Made by a program: the position numbers and the translations under genes. The notes beneath the pieces were generated by a model. The model was not told where the DNA came from, made no database searches, and saw only the letters and a list, made by a program, of their open reading frames with translations. DNA of 64,000 nt from Rhodospirillales bacterium (lineage in GTDB: Bacteria; Pseudomonadota; Alphaproteobacteria; TMED109): contig JAPPED010000015.1 of NCBI GenBank assembly GCA_028824295.1, positions 150,356 to 214,355 of the forward strand. The letters are read 5' to 3'. Of this stretch, positions 24,481 through 35,226 are shown piece by piece (the first letter of the stretch is position 1; every line of letters starts with the position of its first letter).

Positions 24481-26691
24481 TCAGGCCGCCACGGCGGGCG
24501 TGGTCGGTGTGGACGGGGCGCAAGGAAGTGTCAGCATCACACGGGCGCCGCGACCTGTGTTGGCGAGGCTGATCTTTCCGCCCTGGTCCTCGACGATTCG
24601 ACGGACGATCGCTAACCCGAGGCCGGTTCCGCCTTGGCGGGTGGTGACGTAGGGCTCGGTCGCGCGGTCAAGGAAGTCGTCGGGAAACCCGCCTCCATCG
24701 TCCTCGACCGTGACGTGATAGGTGTCGCTGTCGTCGGCCGCTTCCAAGATGATGTCGATGTTGCCCAACGCCGCAGCAGGTTCGGCGTGACCGTGAATGG
24801 CCTGGACGGCATTCTGGACCAGGTTTCCGAGGGCGCGGTCCAACTGGCTCGCGTCGCACAGAACGTACACGGGTTGGTCGGGGACGTGCGCGCTGACGCG
24901 GATATTGACGTGTGCCGTGTCATTGATGGCCTGGACGCCATTGATCAGGGCCACCATGTCGACCCGGCGCAACACTGGGGGCGGCAGCCGCGCAAACTCC
25001 GAGAATTCGTCAACCATTCGGGTCATTTCCACGACTTGGCGCACGATCGTATCGATGCAGGATTCAAATACTTCCGGCTCGGTCCGTACTTCCCCGGCGT
25101 AGCGGCGCTTGAGCCGTTCGGCGGCCAGGCGGATCGGGGTCAGGGGATTGCGGACTTCGTGGGCGATCCGCCGGGCCACGCCACGCCATGCCGCCGCCCG
25201 TTGGGCGAGAATCCGTTCCGTCATGTCGTCGAACGTGATGACGTACCCTTGGACCCGGGTGTTCCGGGTCGCGGCGTTGACACGCACCAGCAACACGCGC
25301 TCTTGTCCGTTTCGGGTCGTAACGACCTGATCCTGATTGACCCTGCTTGGGTAAATGGCCGCGCGGTGGAACAAGTCTGACATCGCCGGAATCGCTTGAG
25401 CGAAAGGCCGCCCGGTGAGCGAGTCCTCGGGCACGCCCAAGAGGTCCGACGCGGAGTGATTGGAGAGAAAGATCACGCCGCGGGAATCCACCGCGACCAC
25501 CCCGGCGCTCACCCCTGCCAGCACCGCCTCCGTGAATCGCCGGCGCGTGTCGAGTTCGCGGTTGGCGGCTACGAGTTCGTAGCGCTGGTCCTCAATCTGG
25601 CCGGTCATGCGATTGAATGCGCGGAGCAACAGCAAGAGCTCGCCGCTCTGGCCCTCTTCCTTGACGCGGGCACTCAGATCGCCATCCCGCACTCGGTTGG
25701 CGGCATGGGCCAGTTCCGATACTGGACCGGCAAACCGGTTGGCGACCTGGAACCCGATCCAGGCGGCGACGGCCACGAGCAGTACGGCCACCGCGATGAA
25801 CACCATCGTAAAAGTGATGTGCAGGCTGGCCCGCTCGCGTTCCGCCTGCTGGTATTCCCCCACCGCCGTTCGCACGGCATCGATGTTGCGCAGTACATTG
25901 GTGTCGATGTAGCGCCCCACATAGAGCAGCTGGTCGGCGAGTCCCGAGAGCGGAGCCAGTGCCCGCACGCGGTCGCCGCCGCGGATCTGAAACACGACGG
26001 TCTCACCCTGTAGCGCCCTCTGCAGCGCCCCTGCCGGTAGCTGGTCGAATGCCAGCAGCAGACTCAGCGAACTACGGGCCAAGATTTGCCCGTCCGCCCG
26101 AAGCACGAGAGCTTCGGCAATCCCACGCTCGGTCACCAGTTGGTCAAGTGTCGCGGTATCCAGGCGATTCTCGGTTGGGGTACGCGCGAGCCGGTTGGCA
26201 ATCCACAACACGTCGGCCAGCACCAGTTTCCGATGATCTTCGTAGTAGGCGTCCGCCACGGCCATCGAATGCGTCAGCGCCGATGAGACGCGTTCCGAAA
26301 ACCAGCCCTGGATGCCGATCGTGAAAAACCCTGCAGCCCCGGCGGCCACGATGACTGCCGGAGTGGCGGCCAGCAGGCCGAACGCGACGACCAGCTGGAC
26401 GTGGAGTCGCGCACCCGGCTGCGCTCGCCGTCGCCGTGCCCAGAGCAGGGCTATCCGGCGCGCGAGGATCAACGTCAGCAGCAGGAGAACGAGCAAGTCG
26501 GCGTACAGGAGCGCAAGGATCAAGTCGGGATCCGAGTCCGCGCTCGGGGTCAGCACGGCGAACGTGACGACGCCCAGCACCGCTCCGGTCAGCGCGAGAC
26601 CCCAGGCGAGCCACAGCTTTACCCGCTTGCTGCCGGCCAGCTGCCGAACTCGCGTCCGCAACGGCGCCCAGACGAACGTGACGGCAGTCAT
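24481..26691 (-). CDS. ntrY: NtrY membrane histidine kinase
   Basis: Sensor kinase of 736 residues. Membrane segments lie near 27-48, 62-78 and 102-124, followed by a periplasmic region to about 290, another segment near 295-318, HAMP, PAS (about 395-500), a phosphoacceptor H-box ([16 protein letters not shown], near 515) and a GHKL ATPase ([18 protein letters not shown]). It phosphorylates NtrX and, in studied alphaproteobacteria, responds to nitrogen or redox conditions. ATG 26691 overlaps the ntrC stop (ATGA). Confidence 0.94.
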   Translation of the reverse strand: MTAVTFVWAPLRTRVRQLAGSKRVKLWLAWGLALTGAVLGVVTFAVLTPSADSDPDLILALLYADLLVLLLLTLILARRIALLWARRRRAQPGARLHVQLVVAFGLLAATPAVIVAAGAAGFFTIGIQGWFSERVSSALTHSMAVADAYYEDHRKLVLADVLWIANRLARTPTENRLDTATLDQLVTERGIAEALVLRADGQILARSSLSLLLAFDQLPAGALQRALQGETVVFQIRGGDRVRALAPLSGLADQLLYVGRYIDTNVLRNIDAVRTAVGEYQQAERERASLHITFTMVFIAVAVLLVAVAAWIGFQVANRFAGPVSELAHAANRVRDGDLSARVKEEGQSGELLLLLRAFNRMTGQIEDQRYELVAANRELDTRRRFTEAVLAGVSAGVVAVDSRGVIFLSNHSASDLLGVPEDSLTGRPFAQAIPAMSDLFHRAAIYPSRVNQDQVVTTRNGQERVLLVRVNAATRNTRVQGYVITFDDMTERILAQRAAAWRGVARRIAHEVRNPLTPIRLAAERLKRRYAGEVRTEPEVFESCIDTIVRQVVEMTRMVDEFSEFARLPPPVLRRVDMVALINGVQAINDTAHVNIRVSAHVPDQPVYVLCDASQLDRALGNLVQNAVQAIHGHAEPAAALGNIDIILEAADDSDTYHVTVEDDGGGFPDDFLDRATEPYVTTRQGGTGLGLAIVRRIVEDQGGKISLANTGRGARVMLTLPCAPSTPTTPAVAA

Positions 26692-28151
26692 TCGGCTGCT
26701 CGCCGGCGACGCGGCAGTGCCCGGAGATCGAGATCGCGGATCTTCTTTCGGAGCGTGTTCCGGTTGATTCCCAAGAGCTCTGCTGCCCGGATCTGGTTGC
26801 CCCCGGTGGCGCGCAGGGTTCGCAGGATCAGCGGCCGTTCAACCTCTTGCACGAATCGCCGGTACAGCCCGGCAGGAGGCAAGGTATCTCCATGCGCCGC
26901 GAAATAGCGATGCAGGTGGCGCTCGACGCTGGCACCAAGCGTGGAGCCTTCGGTATCGGGCCTTACCGTTGACTGATCTGCACTGCCAAGCTCTTCCTCC
27001 ACTGTATCGGCACTGATCACGTCCCCGGCTGTGAGCACCACCATCCGCCGGAGGAGGTTTTCCAGTTCGCGGACGTTTCCGGGCCACGTGTGTTCCGTCA
27101 GGCGTGTCAGGGCCTCCTCGGAGATCCGCTTGGGCTCCATACCGTCTTCCGAGGCGCGCGCAAGGAGATGCCGGGTCAGCAGGGGAAGGTCTTCCAATCG
27201 GTCCCGAAGCGGCGGCATACGGATCGGGACCACGTTCAATCGGTAGTACAGGTCCTCGCGGAACAGGCCTTCGCGGACCAAGGCGCCCAAGTCCCGGTGT
27301 GTGGCGGCGACGATGCGGACATCGGCCTGAACGGGAATCATTCCGCCGACGGGATTGAACTCGCCCTCCTGAAGCACGCGGAGAAGGCGGGTCTGTGCAT
27401 CGGGCGGCATGTCCCCGATCTCGTCGAGGAACAGCGTTCCGCCCTCGGCCTGCCGAAAGCGCCCAGCGGACGCACGGTGTGCACCGGTAAACGCTCCGCG
27501 TTCATGCCCGAACAGTTCGCTCTCGATCAGGTCGCGGGGAATGGCCGCCATGTTGAGTGCAACGAATGGACGCGCCCGGCGTGGACTGAAATCATGCAGC
27601 GCCCGGGCAACGAGTTCCTTGCCCGTTCCCGATTCGCCAAGCACCAGAACCGTGAGGTTGGTGTTCACCACTCGGGCGACCACCCTGTACACGCGCTGCA
27701 TCGCGGGCGACCGTCCGACCATTGGCAAGTCGTCCGGCGAAGTGTCGGCGGCGGATGGAGCGGGCACGCGGGTTTCCGCAATGGCGCGTCGGACGGTCGC
27801 CACGAGCTCGTCTAGGTCGAACGGTTTCGGGAAGTACTCGAAGGCTCCGCGCTCACCGGCCCGAAGGGCGGTCAGCATCGTGGACCGGGCGCTGATCACG
27901 ATGACCGGAAGGTCGGGCCGAACCTTTCGAACCCGGGGCAGCAAATCAAGGCCGTTGCCGGATGGCATTGCGACATCGGTGATGACGAGATCGCCCGCTC
28001 CGGAGCTGATCCAGGACCAGAGTTCGCCCATGTCGCCGGTATCGCGGGCCGCGAAACCGTGCCGGTGCAGGGCACGCCGGACGACGGTCCGGATGGCCGC
28101 GTCGTCGTCGCCCACCAGGATAGTGGCGGTAGGGGATGTCAGCGTATTCAA
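26688..28151 (-). CDS. ntrC: NtrC nitrogen-regulation response regulator (sigma-54 activator)
   Basis: Protein of 487 residues. The receiver domain covers about 10-125 (VGDDDAAIR; phospho-Asp in [12 protein letters not shown]). The AAA+ domain has Walker A GESGTGKE and an intact GAFTGA loop ([11 protein letters not shown]). The C-terminal Fis helix-turn-helix is [19 protein letters not shown]. Phosphorylated by NtrB under nitrogen limitation, it activates sigma-54 promoters for nitrogen assimilation. The start appears to be TTG 28151, overlapping the ntrB stop by four bases (TTGA). Confidence 0.95.
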   Translation of the reverse strand: MNTLTSPTATILVGDDDAAIRTVVRRALHRHGFAARDTGDMGELWSWISSGAGDLVITDVAMPSGNGLDLLPRVRKVRPDLPVIVISARSTMLTALRAGERGAFEYFPKPFDLDELVATVRRAIAETRVPAPSAADTSPDDLPMVGRSPAMQRVYRVVARVVNTNLTVLVLGESGTGKELVARALHDFSPRRARPFVALNMAAIPRDLIESELFGHERGAFTGAHRASAGRFRQAEGGTLFLDEIGDMPPDAQTRLLRVLQEGEFNPVGGMIPVQADVRIVAATHRDLGALVREGLFREDLYYRLNVVPIRMPPLRDRLEDLPLLTRHLLARASEDGMEPKRISEEALTRLTEHTWPGNVRELENLLRRMVVLTAGDVISADTVEEELGSADQSTVRPDTEGSTLGASVERHLHRYFAAHGDTLPPAGLYRRFVQEVERPLILRTLRATGGNQIRAAELLGINRNTLRKKIRDLDLRALPRRRRAAE

Positions 28152-29287
28152 CGCGCTGTGTCCGTCGGCGAGGGGGCTTGGACCCCGTCTGTCGAGGAAT
28201 TGACGGCCGGGAGGTACACCGTAAAGCGTGTCCCGGATCCGGCCGTCGCGTCCGTGACCTCCACCACGCCACCGTGGTCCTCGATTACCCGGGCCACCAA
28301 CGAAAGTCCCAGACCGCGTCCGCCGGACTTGGTGGTAACGAACGGCTCGAATAGATGCTGGCGCATGTCTTCCGGAATACCGGGTCCGCTGTCCTCGATA
28401 GCGACAAACACCGGCAGCCCCCGGTGGGCCGCCGTTCCCGTCTGAACCCGCAGTCCATGTCGAATACCGGTGATCAGTCGAATGGTCCCCTCTGGATTGG
28501 CCTCGGCTGCATTCTTGGCGAGGTTGAGGAAGGATTGGACCAGCCGGTCGCGATCTCCTGGAACCATGGGGATGGAAGGATCGTACTCGCGCGTGAACGA
28601 AGCGTTCTTGGCAAACCCGTTCTTGGCCAGCATGAAGACTCGATCGAGCACAACGTGCACGTTCACGGGAGCAGTTGGCACGGTGGCCCCATCCACGAAG
28701 GTGTCGAACCGGGCGAGCAGCTTGCCAATTCGGTCGGTCTCGTCGCGGATCAGGCGGGTGAGCTCGCGGTCGGACGGACCGACGGCTTCTTCCAGCAGCT
28801 GGGCGGCCCCGCGGATCCCGGAGAGCGGGTTCCGAATCTCGTGGGTCAGGGTCTCCGCGAAACCGGTCGCCGAGCGCGCAGCGCTCATTTGCCCGAGGCG
28901 GTGCCCGCCAATCGACTGGGCTACCGACCGTGCGTGCAACGTCAGCACGATCTGATGGTGTGCGTCATGGCAAGGAGATGCCCGGGCATCGACGATCCGT
29001 GGCGCCATGGCAGGCCCGGTCAGGCGAATGCCGTACTCGACGGCGCTGCTGCCGCGGCGAACGACACGGTCGAGCATGGCGAGCACGGGGCTGTCGCCGG
29101 AGAGAAAGTTTCGGATCGGTCGCCGCAAGAGGCTGCGGGCACCGGTTCCGAACAGGTGCTCGCCGGCTGGATTGACATAGAGAATATGGCCGGTGTCAGA
29201 GATCAGGAAGACCGGCACTGCCATTGATTCGAGCAGATCCTGAGGACCGACAGCCGTTTGGGTGGAGGTGTCGCGGGACTCCGCCAC
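28148..29287 (-). CDS. ntrB: NtrB nitrogen-sensing histidine kinase
   Basis: Soluble kinase/phosphatase of 379 residues. A PAS domain lies at about 20-120, the H-box [16 protein letters not shown] near 160-175, and a GHKL ATPase with [10 protein letters not shown] and GRGLGLSLV at the C terminus. It controls NtrC phosphorylation, normally under GlnB (PII) control. I chose GTG 29287 because CAGGAG lies 9 bases upstream. The frame extends to ATG 29401 but the extra residues have no family counterpart. It is the first gene of the ntrBC-ntrYX-trkAH run. The usual upstream neighbour dusB (nifR3) is missing. Confidence 0.93.
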   Translation of the reverse strand: MAESRDTSTQTAVGPQDLLESMAVPVFLISDTGHILYVNPAGEHLFGTGARSLLRRPIRNFLSGDSPVLAMLDRVVRRGSSAVEYGIRLTGPAMAPRIVDARASPCHDAHHQIVLTLHARSVAQSIGGHRLGQMSAARSATGFAETLTHEIRNPLSGIRGAAQLLEEAVGPSDRELTRLIRDETDRIGKLLARFDTFVDGATVPTAPVNVHVVLDRVFMLAKNGFAKNASFTREYDPSIPMVPGDRDRLVQSFLNLAKNAAEANPEGTIRLITGIRHGLRVQTGTAAHRGLPVFVAIEDSGPGIPEDMRQHLFEPFVTTKSGGRGLGLSLVARVIEDHGGVVEVTDATAGSGTRFTVYLPAVNSSTDGVQAPSPTDTAR

Positions 29288-29598
29288 TGCGCGGTACTCC
29301 TGCACAAGGATTAGGCACAACACACTAATACCAGAACACACTCCAGCCCAACATTGCGCAACGGTACGAGCGGCGACGTCGTCGCAGCGCTGGCCCGGCA
29401 CAAGTCTTGCGACCGTCGGTCCAGCTTGCGAGGCCCGTTTGCGGATTCTCCACTGCGAACCTGTGCTCGGCGAGAGCTCGAGACCTTCTACGCCGGTTGC
29501 CGGTCCTCTACAGCGGCCCGGTTTCGCACCTGTCCGCCGTCAGGCTGGCGAGGGTCGGTCACCCAGCCGAGCCGACGTCCTCGGATCAGCGGCAACGA
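29288..29598. other. Intergenic region upstream of ntrB
   Basis: About 310 bp between the monooxygenase stop (29599) and ntrB. It should hold the ntrB operon promoter. I see no gene, no strong hairpin and no clear promoter hexamers by eye. Confidence 0.5.
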
Positions 29599-31419
29599 TC
29601 ACCCATCAGCACTGACCACAGGACCAGATCCGTCGCCAGTGAGTGCTGGTCGCGTCAGCGGGATCATGCCTTCGTCACACGCTTTGATCTGGAGTGCCAG
29701 GTATTTCGAGTAGATCCGGCACTGGGCGAAGCTGCCCGCGATGAACCAGAGTCCCGGCTGCCCGGTCCGGGTCCATAGGTTGCGGAGTTCCTGCTGTTCG
29801 GGATCGAACCCCCAGATTGGGCCGACCCGATCCGCGACATCATCGCCGAACAGTTTTCGGACCAGATAGTCCTGGCCCTTGAAGCCAGTGGCCAGCACGA
29901 TGAGATCAGCTGCCCGCATATCGCCGCTTCGCATGCGGGCCCCGTTGGCGACGAACTTGTCGATATCGGAGAACTGGATCAGCGCGATCTTGCCATCGGC
30001 GATCAGGTCCGAGCAGCCGACGTTGAAGTAGTATCCGCCGCCGCGCTCGAGATACTTGAATTGCCACCCTGTACCGTCGGTTCCGAAGTCAAGCTTGAAG
30101 CCCGCGCGCGCAAGGCCGTCGAGAAGATCCCGGTCGAGAGCCTTGGCTTGCTCGGTAATCTGCTGGTGCGTTTTCCTCAGTAACTTCAAGGGTATCGACG
30201 TGGTGATGAGATCGCAGTCCGCCAGAGAAGGGCCCTCGTCGTACAGGGCGTAGGGAAGCTGTGCGCTCGGCTCAATGTTGACGATCAGGGTCGGGTTCCG
30301 CTGGACCAGCGTGACATTCGCACCGTGCGAATACAGGTCCTGCGCAATGTCATGGCCGCTGTTGCCCGTCCCGAGAACCAGCACGTTGCTGTCGGCCCAA
30401 TCGGCACCTTCCCCGAATTCACTGGAATGCAGGACCTGGCCGGCAAAATCCATCAAGCTCGGAATATCCGGTCGGTTGGGAACGCCGCTGACACCAGTCG
30501 CCATGACGATATGGCGAGGATGGATCTCCCGTGTGCTGCCGTCGGGCAGACGCAGCATCACCGACCATCTCTCGTCCCGCTCTTCGTAGGTGCCGCCGGC
30601 GAACTCGGTGCCCGTCCAGAAATTGAGCTCCATGATTTCGACGTAGGCCTCGAACCAGCCGGCGATCTTGTCCTTGGGGATGTAGGTCGGCCAGTTCGGC
30701 GGGAAGGGCAGGTAAGGCAGATGATTGACCTGGACCTGGTTGTGCAGGGTCAGCGCATGGTATCGGTTGCGCCAGTTGTCCCCGATGCGTTCTTCGCGGT
30801 CAACGATGAGCGTGTCAATCTGCAATTGTGTCAGTTGCGCTGCGATGGACAGCCCTGCGTGCCCTCCGCCGACCACAAGGACCGTCGGATCCCGGTCCGC
30901 ATAGGCGACGGAGGATTGCCGCTGGTCGAACCAGTTTGGTCCTCGGAAATCCCTCGAATAGGACTGGCCTGTTGGCCTGGCATCACCAACTGCTGCTTCA
31001 AACCCTTCGATCTCGCTGAGCGCTGTTAGCAGGGTCCACGCCTTCACAACTCCATCTTCGTCGTCGCGGATCAAACGAAGGACGCCTTCCGCCGGGCCGA
31101 ATGCGCTCGTGAACCCGAATATGGCTTCGATTCCTTCCGTTCCTGCCCGGGTGACGAGGCGGGGCGGCGTCCGACCCGGATCCGTTTCGAAACTGCCGGG
31201 TTGGGCGTGGGGTCCGTGTTGCTTCAACGCCTTGACGATGTTCGTCTTGCCACTGATGGTCTGGACGTTCCAAGTGAGGGCGAGGAGATCGCGCCAGTGG
31301 CTGTTGCGGAGAAACAACGACTCGAGCGCCTCTGGATCGGAGGCGGAAATAGCCGACTCGAAATCTGCTAGCCAGCGGTCAACAGCCCGGACCGGGGAGT
31401 CCTCCAACCCAACTAACAT
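29599..31419 (-). CDS. Flavin-dependent monooxygenase (FMO/YUC-like) with N-terminal SnoaL-like domain
   Basis: Protein of about 606 residues. Residues 1-140 look like a SnoaL/NTF2-like fold (opening RAVDRWLADFESAI, then SHWRDLLALTW), often fused to or paired with oxidoreductases. Residues about 165-600 form a flavoprotein monooxygenase: FAD motif VVGGGHAGLSIAAQL, a second Rossmann motif LGTGNSGHDIAQDL for NADPH, and LATGFKGQ near the C terminus, as in FMO/YUC-type enzymes. It would hydroxylate a soft nucleophile or act as a Baeyer-Villiger enzyme. The substrate is unknown. I chose ATG 31419 because GAGGAA precedes it by 6 bases. ATG 31437 is in frame but has no good ribosome site. It is divergent from the GMC oxidoreductase gene. 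Confidence 0.83.
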   Translation of the reverse strand: MLVGLEDSPVRAVDRWLADFESAISASDPEALESLFLRNSHWRDLLALTWNVQTISGKTNIVKALKQHGPHAQPGSFETDPGRTPPRLVTRAGTEGIEAIFGFTSAFGPAEGVLRLIRDDEDGVVKAWTLLTALSEIEGFEAAVGDARPTGQSYSRDFRGPNWFDQRQSSVAYADRDPTVLVVGGGHAGLSIAAQLTQLQIDTLIVDREERIGDNWRNRYHALTLHNQVQVNHLPYLPFPPNWPTYIPKDKIAGWFEAYVEIMELNFWTGTEFAGGTYEERDERWSVMLRLPDGSTREIHPRHIVMATGVSGVPNRPDIPSLMDFAGQVLHSSEFGEGADWADSNVLVLGTGNSGHDIAQDLYSHGANVTLVQRNPTLIVNIEPSAQLPYALYDEGPSLADCDLITTSIPLKLLRKTHQQITEQAKALDRDLLDGLARAGFKLDFGTDGTGWQFKYLERGGGYYFNVGCSDLIADGKIALIQFSDIDKFVANGARMRSGDMRAADLIVLATGFKGQDYLVRKLFGDDVADRVGPIWGFDPEQQELRNLWTRTGQPGLWFIAGSFAQCRIYSKYLALQIKACDEGMIPLTRPALTGDGSGPVVSADG

Positions 31420-31949
31420 GCTTTGTTCCTCGTCCATGGCGGCAACTTGTCTGTTATTGAGGTCCCGTTGTCGTGCAGCGCCGGGGACGTTCCGCGCCCT
31501 GCCGTCACTCGTTCATCGGACACTGCCGGTCGGGCAGTCTAGGCAGCCGGCCAGCTTGCATCGATGGGCCCAGACGGAATGTTAGTGCACGGCGGGTTCA
31601 GCGGCCAAGTTTGACGGATGGCCGAGCTAAGCGGCGCCGGATGCACGGACCTGGCGGCCTGACGGCGTTCGATGCCCGTGTGCGGCAACCCAGTCCCGGG
31701 CCGCCGCACCGTGTGGTAAGGGTGACGCCAGATGTCGATCTGCAGTCGGACGTCGCCACGTGAGAAGAAGATCTCCCGATGGGACAGCCCGTCCCGTAGA
31801 TCGCCGTTTCCTGTGGACCGCCCCGGTGGAATCCGGGGTAGGGGGGAACGCGACGAAGCGCGTCGGGTGTTCAGGGTTTCTGCCCGTGTTCCGGCGTTGC
31901 GCTGCTGTGCACCCTCCGGCACATTGCGCCCGGACTGAGGAGAGGGTTC
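31420..31949. other. Divergent promoter region, monooxygenase / GMC oxidoreductase
   Basis: About 530 bp separating two divergent oxidoreductase genes. The open frames inside have no protein-like composition. It presumably holds both promoters. I found no convincing hexamers or operators. Confidence 0.5.
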
Positions 31950-33563
31950 ATGCGTTCACAGGCGCGGAGTCTCGGCACGTTTGACTATGTGGTGGTGGGC
32001 GCAGGATCAGCCGGGTGCGTGCTCGCCAACCGACTGAGCGCGGATCCCGGCACTCGCGTGCTGCTTCTGGAGGCGGGCGGCTCGGACCGTTGGCACTGGA
32101 TCCGTATCCCGGTGGGGTACCTCTATTGCATGGGCAATCCGCGGGTGGACTGGTGCTTCTCGACCGAAATCGAGGCGGGGTTGGGGGACCGTGCAATACC
32201 CTATCCACGGGGCCGGGTGCTCGGTGGCTGTTCCTCCATCAACGGCATGATCTACATGCGCGGCCATGCCGCGGACTACGACCATTGGCGCCAACTCGGC
32301 AACGCCGGTTGGTCCTGGGATGACGTGCTCCCGTACTTCATCCGTGCGGAAGACCATTGGCGGGCTGACGATTCGATGCACGGCCAGGGCGGGGAGTGGC
32401 GGGTCGAGCAGGCCCGAATCCGATGGGACATCCTCGACGCCTTTCGTGCGGCCGCTCGGGAGGCGGGCATTCCGTCGACCGAAGATTTCAATCGGGGTGA
32501 CAACGAGGGCTGCGGCTACTTCGAGGTCAATCAGCGGCAGGGCATGCGCTGGAACGCGGTACGGGGATTCTTGGACCCGGTGCGCCGCCGGCCCAACCTC
32601 GAGGTGGTTCAGGATGCGCATGTCAGGCGGGTTCGGATCGAGGAAGGGCGGGCCGTCGGGCTCGATCTCTGGCAGGGAACCGAGGCCGTCCGTGTGGACG
32701 CTGCAAACGAGGTGGTTCTCGCGGCCGGCGCCATCGGCTCACCTCAACTCCTGGAGCTCTCAGGAGTTGGCCAACCGGGGCGACTGACGGAGCTCGGGGT
32801 GACTCCGGTCGTGGACCGTGCAGCAGTGGGCGAGAATCTCCAGGACCACCTGCAGGTGCGCCTGGTTTACCGCGTGCAGGGCATACGCACCCTCAACGAA
32901 ACCGCCGGGACGCTCAGGGGCAAGGCGGCGATTGCGCTGCAGTACCTGCTGTTCCGTCGCGGGCCGATGACGATGGCCCCGAGTCAGCTTGGTTGTTTCG
33001 CGCGTTCCGATCCGGATCGCGATGCGGTCAACCTGCAGTATCACATTCAGCCGCTCAGTCTCGACCGCTTCGGCGCGCCCCTGGACCCGTACCCGGCCTT
33101 TACTGCCAGTGTCTGCAACTTGGCGCCGGAATCGCGTGGGAGCGTGCACGCAACGTCTCCGGATGCCCGGAAAGCGCCAGCCATCCGGCCCAACTATCTT
33201 TCGGCCCCGGAGGACCGGCGGGTGGCGGCCGATGCGATTCGGCTGACCCGGCGTATCTGTGCGCAGCCCGCGTTGCAGCGATACAGTGCGACGGAGATTC
33301 GCCCGGGGCCCACTCCGGACGATGACGAAAGCCTGGCCAGTGCCGCCGGCGCGATTGCCACATCAATCTTTCACCCGGTCGGAACGTGCCACATGGGCCG
33401 TGACGGGGTAGTCGACGAGCGCCTTCGGGTCCATGGGGTTCGCGGACTGCGAGTGGCGGATGCGTCCGTGATGCCGACGATTACGCACGGCAACACGAAT
33501 GCACCGACCATGATGATCGCGGAACGGGGCGCGGACATGATTCGCCGGGACGCGCGCGCGTGA
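31950..33563 (+). CDS. GMC-family FAD oxidoreductase (choline dehydrogenase-like)
   Basis: Protein of 537 residues in the glucose-methanol-choline oxidoreductase family, which oxidises alcohols with FAD. The FAD-binding motif VVVGAGSAGCVLANRLS is near residue 14. GMC signature 1 is PRGRVLGGCSSINGM near 88, and signature 2 is AGAIGSPQLLELSGVG near 260. The catalytic His lies in FHPVGTCHMG near 470, and the usual C-terminal His/Asn pair lies in THGNTNAP near 513. The substrate (choline, another alcohol or an alkane-derived alcohol) is not determinable. GAGAGG lies 4 bases before the ATG. The stop overlaps the ispDF start (GTGA), so it is translationally coupled to isoprenoid and phospholipid genes. 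Confidence 0.9.
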   Translation: MRSQARSLGTFDYVVVGAGSAGCVLANRLSADPGTRVLLLEAGGSDRWHWIRIPVGYLYCMGNPRVDWCFSTEIEAGLGDRAIPYPRGRVLGGCSSINGMIYMRGHAADYDHWRQLGNAGWSWDDVLPYFIRAEDHWRADDSMHGQGGEWRVEQARIRWDILDAFRAAAREAGIPSTEDFNRGDNEGCGYFEVNQRQGMRWNAVRGFLDPVRRRPNLEVVQDAHVRRVRIEEGRAVGLDLWQGTEAVRVDAANEVVLAAGAIGSPQLLELSGVGQPGRLTELGVTPVVDRAAVGENLQDHLQVRLVYRVQGIRTLNETAGTLRGKAAIALQYLLFRRGPMTMAPSQLGCFARSDPDRDAVNLQYHIQPLSLDRFGAPLDPYPAFTASVCNLAPESRGSVHATSPDARKAPAIRPNYLSAPEDRRVAADAIRLTRRICAQPALQRYSATEIRPGPTPDDDESLASAAGAIATSIFHPVGTCHMGRDGVVDERLRVHGVRGLRVADASVMPTITHGNTNAPTMMIAERGADMIRRDARA

Positions 33564-34750
33564 CGGCGGACGCGGCGGGGACGCCGCCGGGCCGCGTCGA
33601 TGCGCTGGTCGTGGCTGCGGGTCGCGGCGAACGTGTCGGGGGCAGAGTGCCCAAGCAATTCCGCGTCGTTCAGGGCCGACCCGTCGTCCGCTGGGCCGTG
33701 GAAGCATTCACCCGCCACCCCCAAGTTGAACGTGTACTGACCGTCGTCGCTCCCGGTCAAGCCAACGCTGCTGCCGCCGCACTAAGAGGTGTGGAGGTTC
33801 GCATCCTGGATCGCGGCGGCGCCACCCGGCAGGAAAGTGTGGCGGCGGGTCTCGAGGCGCTCGCCTCGGATCCGCCGCAGACCGTGCTCATCCATGATGG
33901 GGCCCGTCCCCGACCCGGCGCAGCGCTGATCAGTCGGGTCATCGATGCCCTGTCCAATGCCGACGGCGTGGTGCCGACCGTGCCGCTGAGCGATACCCTG
34001 AAGGAAACCGGTGACGACGGGCACGTCCGGCGGACCCTCCCGCGGACCGGCTTGCACGGTGCGCAAACGCCGCAGGGCTTCCGCTTCGACCTCATCCTCG
34101 GCGCGCATCGGGCGGCGTCGGAGGAGACCGGCGCGACCGACGACTCCTCGCTGCTCGAAACGGCTGGTCATGTCGTGCAGGCGGTTGCGGGGGATCCCGA
34201 GAACCTGAAGGTCACCGCCCCTGGCGACTTTGCCCGGGCTGAGAGGTTATTCGGGGAACGCCTGCCCCGGACCGGGCAGGGCTTCGATGTACACCGGTTT
34301 GGTCCGGGGGAATCGGTTCAATTGCTAGGCGTCAGACTCCCGCATGATCAGGCGCTGGTCGGGCACTCTGACGCAGACGTCGGACTGCATGCCGTGACGG
34401 ACGCCATTCTGGGTGCCCTTGCCCAGGGTGACATCGGGCAACATTTCCCTCCGGGAGACCCACGGTGGCGCGACGCCAATTCGGCCAAGTTTCTTCAGCA
34501 CGCCGGAGCCATGGCGCACGAAGTAGGTGCAGAAATCACGCATATCGACGTCACCATCATTTGCGAAGCTCCGGCGGTTGCCCCGCATCGCGAGCGCATG
34601 CGGCAGTCCGTAGCCGGCATCCTGGGCCTGCCGGCCGCAGCGGTGAGCGTGAAAGCCACCACGACCGAGGGTCTCGGCTTTGCTGGTCGTCGTGAAGGGA
34701 TTGCGGCGTTTGCTTTGGCCACGTTGCTCGTACCGAACGAGAGTGCATGA
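33560..34750 (+). CDS. ispDF: Bifunctional IspD/IspF, MEP-pathway cytidylyltransferase and cyclodiphosphate synthase
   Basis: Fusion protein of 396 residues that performs two non-consecutive steps of isoprenoid synthesis. The N-terminal IspD (about 12-230) converts MEP to CDP-ME and has VVAAGRGERVGGRVPKQF plus the IHDGARP motif. The C-terminal IspF (about 238-396) forms MEcPP and has the metal-binding GFDVHRF motif, GHSDADVGLHAVTDAILGA and DANSAKFL. This fusion is common in alphaproteobacteria. The GTG start overlaps the GMC stop, and its own stop overlaps pgpA (ATGA). Confidence 0.96.
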   Translation: MTADAAGTPPGRVDALVVAAGRGERVGGRVPKQFRVVQGRPVVRWAVEAFTRHPQVERVLTVVAPGQANAAAAALRGVEVRILDRGGATRQESVAAGLEALASDPPQTVLIHDGARPRPGAALISRVIDALSNADGVVPTVPLSDTLKETGDDGHVRRTLPRTGLHGAQTPQGFRFDLILGAHRAASEETGATDDSSLLETAGHVVQAVAGDPENLKVTAPGDFARAERLFGERLPRTGQGFDVHRFGPGESVQLLGVRLPHDQALVGHSDADVGLHAVTDAILGALAQGDIGQHFPPGDPRWRDANSAKFLQHAGAMAHEVGAEITHIDVTIICEAPAVAPHRERMRQSVAGILGLPAAAVSVKATTTEGLGFAGRREGIAAFALATLLVPNESA

Positions 34751-35226
34751 ACGCGATGGTCAGTGACCGTCTGGCCGAATCCGTGGCACTGGTGGGTGGC
34801 CTGGGCCGGGTCGGGCCAGCGCCCGGTACCGTCGCGTCCTTGGCGACGATCCCAATCGGCGTGGCCCTGCATGTCCTCGGCGGCGCGGTGGCTGTGGGCG
34901 TAGCGGTTGCCTGCGTGGTGGCGTGTGGCTGGTGGTCAGCAGAGCGATACGGGAGGCTGACCGGCCGCCATGATGCGCCCGAGGTGGTCGTGGACGAGGT
35001 GGCCGGAATGCTGGTACCACTAGCCGCGGCTGGAAGTGACATCGTGCTGGTACTGGTCGCGTTTGGTCTGTTTCGCCTGCTCGATATCGTGAAGCCGTTC
35101 CCGATCTCGTGGTTGGACACAAAGGTTCCCGGAGGATTGGGGGTCATGGCTGACGATCTGGCTGCGGGTTGCTTGGCAACGGCAGGTACCCTCGGGTTGG
35201 GAGTCTTGCGTGACGCCTGGTTCTGA
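34747..35226 (+). CDS. pgpA: Phosphatidylglycerophosphatase A
   Basis: Membrane protein of 159 residues that dephosphorylates phosphatidylglycerophosphate to phosphatidylglycerol. The N-terminal GLGRVGPAPGTVASL and the acidic DEVAGML motif near residue 80 are family signatures. About three to four membrane segments are visible. It overlaps ispDF by ATGA and the CinA-type gene by 17 bp. The order ispDF-pgpA-cinA is typical of alphaproteobacteria. Confidence 0.93.
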   Translation: MNAMVSDRLAESVALVGGLGRVGPAPGTVASLATIPIGVALHVLGGAVAVGVAVACVVACGWWSAERYGRLTGRHDAPEVVVDEVAGMLVPLAAAGSDIVLVLVAFGLFRLLDIVKPFPISWLDTKVPGGLGVMADDLAAGCLATAGTLGLGVLRDAWF

